DNA of 64,000 nt from Mesostigma viride (taxonomy: Eukaryota; Streptophyta; Mesostigmatophyceae; Mesostigmatales; Mesostigmataceae). The notes under the pieces are model-generated. The model did no database searches. It saw nothing but the letters and a program-made list of their open reading frames with translations, and was not told where the DNA came from. Both the position numbers and the translations under genes were made by a program. The DNA lies in NCBI GenBank assembly GCA_009746045.1, contig RPFO01000213.1, positions 11,678,553 to 11,742,552 of the forward strand. The letters run 5' to 3'. Of this stretch, positions 54,443 through 64,000 are shown piece after piece (position 1 is the first letter of the stretch; each line of letters opens with the position of its first letter).

Positions 54443-54900
54443 TTAGTTATGCATGGTACGGCATAACAATTTGAACCGGTGCCCGACTGGAGTACCTGTC
54501 GGCCCTGGACGCCCGGGCGGACGTCGATGAGCTGGACAAGGGTGCTCCCAACGCCGCCATTCTTGCGGGCTTTGCGGCCCGTGCCCCGTTGCTGGCGGCC
54601 CGGCCGGCACCTGCCGGTAATGCCCCGTCGCCGCCCCGGCCCGCTCTACCGCCAGGACCCCGTGGTCTTGGCCGCCCGGCCGGCACCGCCTCAAGCGTAA
54701 CCGGGACCCGCTGCAGACATCGGTGCTCAAGGCCGCCCTCGTGGAGGCCTACGAGCACGCTCAGGACGCGGCCGGAGGCGGCCCAGTGCATCGCAGATGC
54801 CAAGGCCTGCCAGGCTCGCAACCAGGGCACATTGCATTACCGAAAGCGAAGCCTTGACCCCCAAGACGTCCGGCTTTCAAGTTGGAGTGTACCCCCGCGG
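54443..54900 (+). pseudogene. GC-rich ORF fragments, probably LINE ORF2 upstream of RT
   Basis: One plus-strand frame reads EYLSALDARADVDELDKGAP followed by NAAILAGFAARAP, Ala/Arg-rich and without stops for about 80 codons. Two further overlapping frames stay open because of the GC content. The segment's style matches the spacer before the RT in LINE B, but I could not align it with the 58.8-kb copy. The assignment is tentative. Confidence 0.3.
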
Positions 54901-56470
54901 CATCTAGCAATGCCGACTAGTTTCAAGTGCGCACCAGTCAAAGTAGTTACCCTTCGCACAAACTCCAGCCACACATTTTCGTAACCGCCCTTTTGGCACC
55001 GCAGGAACTATTCTGTTTGATTCGGCCAGATTTCATCCAAGGAATCGGAAAGGAAAAACGGTGGAATCAGAAAAGGAAAACGGTGGAATCATTTTCAGCC
55101 TGAACTAGTACAACACTATCGTCCGTTCAAGTCCGGCCTCACGGCCCATGCGACGCCATGTCGACCCGCCCATGCTTAGCCTTTTTTGCGCTAGACTAAA
55201 GAAAAATGGTCCCGTTCTTGCCTAAGCAAAAAAATGCACCTCAGCACCTGCTAGCCATGGTAAATTTGCTAGCGATGGCAGTCTGGGAAACTTACTAACC
55301 AAACGGCAAATCAATCCAATCTCACGTTCAAAATGCCGCTTCCGTAGACATGTGTCGACTACTTTGTTTATGCGTGTGATTCAAACAAGCCAATTGTGAA
55401 TTCCAGATTAGGAGTTAAGGTTTATGGCTGGCAGGACTGATATATTGCATGACGACACACCCTTTTTTGGCTTGAGACAGAAAGCTGTATATAAATTTCT
55501 TACATGAGATGTTTGTCATGTTCATTTTGATTTTAACGCACAGCCCCCCATTCAGCATGTCGAATGGCATGCGCATGTGCTGGCCGGCAGCCACTGCCAT
55601 GTCGCCGGATCAGACTGGCGTACAAACCACACAATCTTCTTGTTCACGCATGCTAACCACAACCATCGGTAAGCCGACGTTGTGCAGGAATTTTTTTTCA
55701 TATGCCTTGGTTTAATAGTGGACGCTGCATCCCTGATTCGGCCGTGAAGCTTGTTGTCAGCTAGACGTTAGCAGCTGAGTGCCGGGCCGCCCTATGTGGA
55801 ATAACTTTCACATTGTCCATCGGCATTAAAGTTGAAAATTCCCTCCGATCGACCATGCCATAACAGGAAAATGCCATCATCTGTTGCAGTCCAGGCTTAT
55901 ATTTGCCACGATGTGGTGTGTGCCAGTTGTGCCACCTGTAATTTACATTACTAGGCTTGGTGTTCCTAGGGATTCCATTCATGGTGTTCCACTTAGTAGC
56001 CATACCAGCATGCCTTGCAGTTTTCACAATAGATAGCCTGCAGGCCATATCAAACCCAACTCCCAAGTTGTCCAGTAATGCATGTGGTACCAATGAACCT
56101 TACCTTGTACAGTAAAATAAGTTATGATATTGGTTGATGTTGTGCGCCCGTGCTTTCAATTTGTTTCATAATCCATGTGCCGTTCAGGCATGCACGTGTG
56201 AAACATCCAGGTATGCCTGTCATCTTCCCCCCCCGTATGATTCAATATCTCAGAGCCCAGATTGTTGTGGCACTGCGATAATGCATTATATAGCGTTGAA
56301 GAAAATGTGGGGCAGGTATTTGTGCAATTAACGTGCCATACGAACATTCCGGACGGTACATTCCGGTGATGTCGGGCAGTTGGGGGGTTCGCTTGGTCCC
56401 TTGGTTGCTTCCTCGCTTGGCTGCCACTGCGGGGGTGTAAGGACAGGTGCTCAAATGGAGAGACACTAGA
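54901..56470. other. Intergenic, no gene recognised
   Basis: The sequence is AT-richer than its surroundings, with a diverged tandem GGAAAAACGGTGGAATCA near 55048-55090. Short ORFs on both strands have no recognisable domain or splice partner. Confidence 0.4.
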
Positions 56471-56489
56471 CGTGCATGCATGTTTGATG

Positions 56490-57125
56490 GATGGGTGGGT
56501 GGGTGGGTGGGTGGGTGGGTGGGTGGGTGGGTGGGTGGGTGGGTGGGTGGGTGGGTGGGTGGGTGGGTGGGTGGGTGGGTGGGTGGGTGGGTGGGTGGGT
56601 GGGTGGGTGGGTGGGTGGGTGGGTGGGTGGGTGGGTGGGTGGGTGGGTGGGTGGGTGGGTGGGTGGGTGGGTGGGTGGGTGGGGGGGGTGGGTGGGTGGG
56701 TGGGTGGGTGCAGGTGGGTGGGTGGGTGCAGGTGGGTGGGTGGGTGCAGGTGGGTGGGTGGGTGCAGGTGGGTGGGTGGGTGGGTGGGTGGGTGGGTGGG
56801 GGGGGGGGGGTGGGTGGGTGGGTGGGTGGGTGGGTGGGTGGGTGGGGGTGGGTGGGTGGGTGGGTGGGTGGGTGGGTGGGTGGGTGGGTGGGTGGGTGGG
56901 TGGGTGGGTGGGTGGGTGGTGGGTGGGTGGGTGGGTGGGTGGGTGGGTGGGTGGGTGGGTGGGTGGGTGGGTGGGTGGGTGGGTGGTGGGTGGGTGGGTG
57001 GTGGGTGGGTGGGTGGGTGGTGGGTGGGTGGGTGGGTGGGTGGGTGGGTGGGTGGGTGGGTGGGTGGGTGGGTGGGTGGTGGGTGGGTGGGTGGGTGGGT
57101 GGGTGGGTGGGTGGGTGGGTGGGTG
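56490..57125. repeat. (GGGT)n array, about 636 bp
   Basis: Mostly perfect tetramers, interrupted by GCAGGTGGGTGG units near 56709-56770, G-runs at about 56680 and 56799, and GTGG phase slips from 56919 on. Four-guanine-tract windows occur throughout, so the G-rich strand can form consecutive G-quadruplexes. The 300-416-codon ORFs in every frame are artefacts. Confidence 0.95.
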
Positions 57126-57128
57126 GAG

Positions 57129-58770
<1,642 letters not shown>

Positions 58771-60888
58771 GAGGACATGTGGTACCACCTCGACCGGCTC
58801 GGCGGCCGGCGGCAGCGCGCACCCCGGTGGAGTACACGGGGGACGGCACGGCGCCGGTAAGCCTTGACCGCTGGTTGGCCCACAATGTTTCCTTGACAGG
58901 TGGGGCTCGCGCCCCCCCCCCGCCGCTTAATTCACCCCGAGACGGCCGCCCGTCTCGGGTTCGCCGGGACCCCCGCCGCCGCCGGCGCCCCCCTCCTCGG
59001 CCGCGGACTACCAAGTCCCCGCCTTGCAGGAGGGCTGCCTTGCCACCAACGACGTCGTCCACCCCTTCACTTTAGGAATTGGACGGCGCCCTTGCTCGCC
59101 TGCAGTACGACGCGGCGGTCAGTGCCGAACACCTTTCGGCTGAGCTGCTGAAGACCCCTGACCCGGCGGTTAGGGATCTTCTGCGCTGGCGTTCTGCAAC
59201 CGTGTCCTGCTCTCTGACGAGCCTCCGCCTGCTGAGTGGCAGACGGCCATCCGCGTCATGCTGTACAAGAAGGGCTCTGCTGCTGACCCCGGTAACCGCT
59301 ACCGGGGTGTCTGCCTCCAGAGCGCCGTGCTGAAGGTCTTCATGCGCATGATGCTGCACAGGCTCCGCGCCGCGCTGGACCCACACCTGGGTGAGTCTCA
59401 GATGGGTTTCCGTCGTGGTCGTAACACTGTCATGGCTGTGTTTGTCGCGCGCCGGTTGATGGAGGAGGTGCGTCGCCTTTGCCCTGACACTTAGCCGCTG
59501 GTCTTCATTTTTGTTGACTATATATCAAGGCCTTTGACACGGTCCTCTGGGAGGCTCTTTGGGCCATCCTAGCTCTGGATCGGGTGCCACCAGCGTTTAT
59601 TGCTGCCATTCGTCGACTGTATGAGGGCTCACAGGCAGTAGTGCGGACTCCGGAAGGCACCACCCCACCATTCCCCCTTCACCACGGCGTGTGGCAAGGT
59701 TGTGTCCTGTCCCCATACCTGTTCATTATTGTCGTGGATCACGTCATGCGCCGGGCACGTGCGCGCTTTACTGCTCTTAACGTTAAGGGGTTCGAGCCAG
59801 GCCCTTGGACATCCTTCAATAACGAGCGCGGGCACGCCGGGGTTAGCACGGGTTACCGCCTGGCTGACCTGATTTATGCGGACGACACCACCCTCATCGC
59901 GCGCCCCGAGCACATTCGATCAGACCTGGCTGGACTGTCTGGGCCTGGAGGCGAGGGCGGTGGGGTTGGAGATTAGTGTCAAAACTGAGGCGATGGTGAT
60001 TGGGGCCTCCAGTCGCCCGCCGCTGCCGCGCCTGCTCGACGGGACGGAGGTCCCGTTCCGCGATCGCTTCAAACTGTTGGGGAGCATGCTCCCTGACACC
60101 GCCGACGATGTGGACACCGGCATCGGCCTGACCTGCCAGGCTAGGCTTCGTTCGCTCAACACCTACTGGCGCTCCAAGGGCCTGGGCGAGCACCGCAAGC
60201 GCATGCTCTTCAAGGTCCTCGTCCTCACAGTGCTCACGTATGGCGCCGAGGCGTGGACACTCACGGCAACACTGGCAGCTAAGCTAGACGGCACGGTTTA
60301 CAGGATGCTCCGACAGGTCCTGAACGTAGGGTTTTCTCAGCGTAGGTCATTAGAGTCTTTGTATCAGGGTATGCCTCATATTTCGGACGAGATTAGGCAG
60401 CGTAGGATAGCATTTGTAGGACACCTTGCTCGCACCAGCCAGGTCAACACCGCCCTTGGTCTGGCCGGTCCCCAGCGGCTCGGCCAACCAGGGCTGCATA
60501 TTTTGACCTGGCCTGGCCCCAAGAACATTCCTAAAAGGGTAGGGAAAAAATGCCATGAACTACACCCAGATGTTGCTGGACGACCTAGTGGTCCCAGCCC
60601 AGTTTGAACACCGCATCCCCTCTCTCTCCCTTCTTTGGACTGCCATGCAGGACAAGACGCGGTGGCAGAAGATTGTCAAGGCTCACACGCCAGCCCCTGT
60701 GGGCAAGCCACCTCCCCCCAAGAGGAGGAGGCGTTTTGATGAGTAGTGTAGATAGGCTTTTCTAGACTAGATAGCTTAGAGTTAGGTTAGTTCGATTACG
60801 CGGCTTCCTCCACTCCACCCATCCATCATGGAATATGTGCTACATGATCTCCCAACGGAGGCATGTTATAATTTAATTTAATTTAATA
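58771..60888 (+). pseudogene. LINE family B ORF2, nearly complete RT, with 3' end
   Basis: RT motifs in order: RYRGVCLQSAVLKVF at about 59300, SQMGFRRGRNTVMAVFVARR at about 59400, VDY then KAFD-type motif A at about 59513-59540, GVWQGCVLSPYLFIIVVDHV at about 59690, and LADLIYADDTTLIARPEHI at about 59865-59920 (catalytic YADD). They are followed by LLDGTEVPFRDRFKLLGSML, WRSKGLGEHRKRMLFKVL and HLARTSQVNTALGLAGPQR, and the basic end KPPPPKRRRRFDE before TAG at 60744-60746. The frame is broken near 59200-59260, 59492 (TAG), 59520, 59930 and 60550. The 3' UTR ends with the hairpin ATCTCCCAACGGAG and an (AATTT)n tail at 60866-60888. The upstream Pro/Arg-rich part (58771-59070) is poorly defined, and no endonuclease domain is seen. 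Confidence 0.8.
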
Positions 60889-61838
60889 ACAATTTGTGGT
60901 ACGGAATAATAACTAGTTATGGCCGGATCGTCTATCGTGTCCGATTGCTGCTGTGGCATGCCTCTTGCATGAAGGAGAAAGGGGTCCTCTGCCCTTTCTT
61001 CCTGTTGTCTCACTTCATACAGGGATTAAAAGCACTCCGGTGCTCCGTGACTCCCCGACGGGAGCACAAGTTTAATTAATGGTACGGCAGCTTTCGCACC
61101 CATGGGATGATACTCATGGTAGCACACATGATGCAACCACTGCCAAAGCAACGACTGTGAACCGAAGCAAAAACCACAACTGGTGGCGATCGCGCCACTT
61201 CTATGTGCTGCTTTTGGGAACATTCCACAAACACACCTACAATTGAATTAATGCTTCCTCAGTCAAAGGGGCAATGATAACATTTTGATCCAATCACTGG
61301 CCTGCAATAGGCAGCGAAGTACAACCCTCGCCCTGACCAATCAGCTGGTTCATCCTTGCCAGTCTATCATTATCATTAGTCTTGGCCGCTCACATGAGTA
61401 GCTATAGCGTTGCATGCCACAGCTGACGCCAAGAAGGGACGCCAGCTCGCCAACGACACCCCGACGTCAGCCATACAGCAGTGGATCTTCGATGGAATGG
61501 CGTGTCATCCAAGATGCTCAAGAGCGTGCTTTGTTCATGACTCTGCATCAAGGCGACTCTGAAAGATCATGGGCACTGCTGCGTCCTTCTTTGGTATCCA
61601 AATCAACCAATGCTAGCATCGTGTCGTAGCGTAACCATGGTAGTATAGACGATTGTGAATGTTGACACGTCCTTGTGGATCCTGGCTCAAGTGGAGGTGC
61701 TGCATGCGTATCTTTCAAGCTTCTTATATACACTTTCCAGCTCGCCCATTCTGCATGGCTGCTGCAGCATGGCAATCGTTCTTCAAAGTTGCATGGTGCT
61801 ACTCCCGCCTGTCAACTGCCGGTCGCCACAGCTTTATC
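60889..61838. other. 3' flank of the PEBP gene, with a LINE-C 3' scrap
   Basis: 61041-61080 holds the TGCTCCGTGACTCCCC hairpin and a TTTAATTAAT tail of LINE C (plus strand). No coding exon is recognised in the rest. Confidence 0.45.
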
Positions 61839-62480
61839 TCAGTGGCCGGACATCTTGTACGTGCCCATGAGCTGGGCCTCGCCCAGGATCGTCAGTTTCT
61901 TCTCGCGCTTCTGGCGCTCGATCTCCGCGATCAGCTGGCTCTTGGACGGCGCGCCGTGGTCACCCAGGGTCTTGTCCAGGGCGTACACGGTGAAGAAGTA
62001 CCTGTGCGTGCCGCTGGGAGGAGAAGGGCCGTAGTACCCGATATGCCCGCTTCCATTCTTGCCTTGCCTTGTCCCGACTGGAATTTCGTGGCCCTTCGTG
62101 CTAGGCGACAAGTGGTTCACGTCTGGGGGGATGTCGTAGAGAATCCAATGATCCCACGAACCGCCCGGTGCATCCGGATCATCGACGGTCAGCACGAAAG
62201 ACTGCGTGCCAGGAGGCGCGTTGGACCAACTCAGCGGCGGGGACATGTGCGGTGGGTCGCCTTCCTTGGTATACTTTCTGGGAATCGGGTTGCCACTCTC
62301 GAAGTCAGGAGAAGTCAGCACAAACTCGCCCATGCTGGAAGTATCTGGTGAGATTGTTCCCTCGGGCGGATCCGATGTTAGCTTGAAATAGGAAAAGCAG
62401 GTCACGAGAACTAGAACTCCGGCTACAAACGCGGTTCCTCTCGAGATGCTAGACGAAGAAGCTGCCTGTCGCGATTTCAT
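61839..62480 (-). CDS. PEBP / YbhB-YbcL family protein with N-terminal membrane anchor
   Basis: A single exon of 213 aa from the ATG at 62480; the frame extends 17 codons upstream only with a GTG. About residues 15-31 form a hydrophobic segment (TAFVAGVLVLVTCFSYF) after a Ser/Arg-rich start, so it is probably a signal anchor with the domain outside the cytosol. The PEBP domain starts near residue 50: FVLTSPDFESGNPIPRKY, VDDPDAPGGSWDHWILYDIP (first conserved motif, ligand-pocket Asp and His) and GYYGPSPPSGTHRYFFTVYA (second motif). The form is the prokaryote-like YbhB/YbcL (Raf-kinase-inhibitor-like) branch and not the FT/TFL1 branch. These proteins bind anionic or phosphorylated ligands; the physiological ligand is unknown. 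A 792-bp divergent region separates it from the PurN gene. Confidence 0.88.
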   Translation of the reverse strand: MKSRQAASSSSISRGTAFVAGVLVLVTCFSYFKLTSDPPEGTISPDTSSMGEFVLTSPDFESGNPIPRKYTKEGDPPHMSPPLSWSNAPPGTQSFVLTVDDPDAPGGSWDHWILYDIPPDVNHLSPSTKGHEIPVGTRQGKNGSGHIGYYGPSPPSGTHRYFFTVYALDKTLGDHGAPSKSQLIAEIERQKREKKLTILGEAQLMGTYKMSGH

Positions 62481-63272
62481 TCTTTTACCCGCTAGAGAAA
62501 AGGTTGCAGTTACAGGAGGGACGATGCACACGATGCTGTCAGCGAGGTGGCATAATTATCGCCGGTACGCGCAGACTGTTCATTACAGCAACCGTATCTG
62601 TGAAACTTGTCCGTGCTTGCTAGCTAAGAAAGCTTTTCCAACGACTCTATGTTCTCTAGATTGAGAGGTTGATTGATGGCTTTGCGAAATTGCGAGCGTA
62701 ATCCGCGACTGACAAAGTAATGACGTCCTAGCTTTCGCAGCAAACTCACGTGATAATCGCACGAGGCCGCGAGAGCTGACACAACAATCGCATGATCTTT
62801 TCCAAGTAGGTTACATGTCCGTAGCTGGGATCGAAAGATATTTAAAGTCTAGCCGATTTCAAGTATCAAGATGACACATAATGTATTCCTAGTACATGTA
62901 CACCAATGTCTATTGGTAAGATACTAGAGATTACACCGTACAGACGCTAACCATGGCGCGGCGCCATACTTGGCGGCGTTCTCGAAAGCTTGTGTGTGTA
63001 ATTCTGCTTTCCCTGCTGCTGCTTTGGTCACGCACATTTTGGCAATAATGGCTGCCGTCAACGTCGGCTTCTATCTTTGCCCTTTATCGTTGTGTTTAAG
63101 CAGCTTCGCGTTTACAAGCGCGCACGGGCGCACAATTGGCATATTGGCATCCACTACCGCACATATTTTTGAGGTGGTTGTGTAAACATCCCGCAGCATT
63201 ACGCTGCTGCAGACTACTGGGTTGAAACCGGCTAATCTGCCGCGCCATTGCCAGGCAGTGCACGGCCAAGGA
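62481..63272. promoter_or_regulatory. Divergent intergenic region between PEBP and PurN genes
   Basis: 792 bp lie between the two start codons and should carry both promoters and 5' UTRs. No TATA box or known element is claimed. Upstream in-frame TTG (63222) and GTG (62531) extensions of the two genes were not taken as starts. Confidence 0.4.
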
Positions 63273-63859
63273 ATGCTGCGCCTTTCGTGCGAAGCCCGCC
63301 AGTCATGGTGCTGCAATGCCTCCTTCATTGCTCCGGCTGTACCCACAAAGAGATATTTGACCGGCAGATCTGCTGAGGGAGTAAACGCAGGTGCAGGGAG
63401 AAGTACAGTCTTTTTCGGAAATAGAACGTTAGCTTCTACGACATTCACTAGCAGACATGCCAGCCTTGAAAATAGCCAACCTCGGTATCGATACCATGCT
63501 GTTCAAGCGGCTGCATCTGCAGATAAACCTGCAGCTTCACTTCCTCCGAAGAAGAAGCTGGCTGTGTTTGTGTCAGGCGGTGGCTCGAATTTCAAGTCTA
63601 TCCACGCTGCAATCGTGGACGGAAGGATTAGCGGGGAAGTTGTTGTCGTGGTTAGCGATAAAGTTGGTGAGTAATCCTTTCCCTGCGTTTGTGTCGTACT
63701 TACAGATGCCTGCGTTTCACCGTCAAATGTCGCATTAGTTTCTGCTGCCAGCTGGAATACGAGCCGCTGGCATTTCGAGTGTACCTATTGCGCACGTAGC
63801 AAAGAAAGCTTGGCTCAAGAGGCAGGGTCTTCGTTTCCATTATATTATTCTGAATGCAG
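63273..63859 (+). CDS. purN: Phosphoribosylglycinamide formyltransferase, N-terminal exons (continues past window)
   Basis: Exon 1 is 63273-63666 and exon 2 is 63752-63859, with an 84-bp GTGAGT...CAG intron; exon 2 ends at a GTGTGA donor and the gene continues beyond the window. The ATG at 63273 opens a Ser/Arg/Ala-rich presequence of about 80 residues (LRLSCEARQSWCCNASF, then HAVQAAASADKP) typical of a plastid transit peptide. The enzyme begins at KKKLAVFVSGGGSNFKSIHA, the PurN phosphate-binding loop, followed by GEVVVVVSDKV and, in exon 2, GIRAAGISSVPIAHV and LRFHYIILNAG. PurN transfers formyl from 10-formyl-THF to GAR, the third step of purine synthesis, which is plastidial in plants. Catalytic Asn-His-Asp residues lie beyond the window. 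Confidence 0.88.
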
Positions 63860-64000
63860 GTGTGAATGCACGTTCACAGGATGTACACAGATTTCTGCGG
63901 GGGAGCTGTCCACAATGGAGGCCATTTTTATCATGTGTGCTGGCTAGAATTATTCTTTCGCGCATAGCGTTTATGTCAAGCACATTTTGTGAATTGCCAT

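Noticed and set aside
63222-63272. Upstream extension of the PurN frame to 63222
   Set aside because: It opens with TTG; the first in-frame ATG is at 63273 and gives a sensible transit peptide.

Overview
This is eukaryotic nuclear DNA, most likely from a green alga or another member of the green lineage. Genes are split by GT-AG introns, and one gene aligns exon by exon with the plant F-box protein At4g00755. An N-terminally extended, plastid-type glycinamide ribonucleotide transformylase is present. Most of the window is retrotransposon and DNA-transposon debris plus very large simple-sequence arrays. Nothing bacterial is present: no operons, no CRISPR, no rRNA or tRNA that I could recognise. 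The species cannot be named from the sequence alone.

Layout. 1-2150: C-terminal part of an intact L1-type LINE ORF2. 2944-11505 (+): five-exon F-box gene whose 4.5-kb third intron holds giant pentamer arrays. 13-24.7 kb: nested LINE and hAT debris. 25346-26516 (-): small two-exon gene of unknown function with a (CCT)n intron. 27292-37913 (+): eleven-exon gene fusing an FHA domain to a Pin1-type parvulin prolyl isomerase. 38.3-61 kb: transposons, duplications and a (TGGG)n/(GA)n tract. 61839-62480 (-): membrane-anchored PEBP (YbhB/YbcL) protein. 63273 to beyond the end (+): PurN/GART with a probable transit peptide.

The two longest gene models rest on splice-phase arithmetic. The F-box exons sum to 1311 nt (436 aa) and the FHA-parvulin exons to 1029 nt (342 aa). 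Every junction is in phase and rebuilds a known domain across it.

The most unusual locus is the FHA-parvulin gene. Its introns contain four independent tandem arrays (25-, 52- and 68-bp minisatellites, and copies of exon edges). Three successive exon-intron boundaries in the catalytic half have been serially duplicated, leaving one in-frame 39-nt microexon and a ladder of decoy acceptors.

The mobile-element fraction is also readable in detail. Four insertions have clean target-site duplications: two hAT elements with 8-bp TSDs and two 5'-truncated LINE 3' ends with 13-bp TSDs. Both hAT copies are only about 1.3 kb without the nested insert, yet each keeps an intact 200-codon BED-zinc-finger ORF. 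LINE ORF1-only elements lack ORF2, and several LINE families share a 3'-terminal hairpin followed by a TTAATTAA-type tail.
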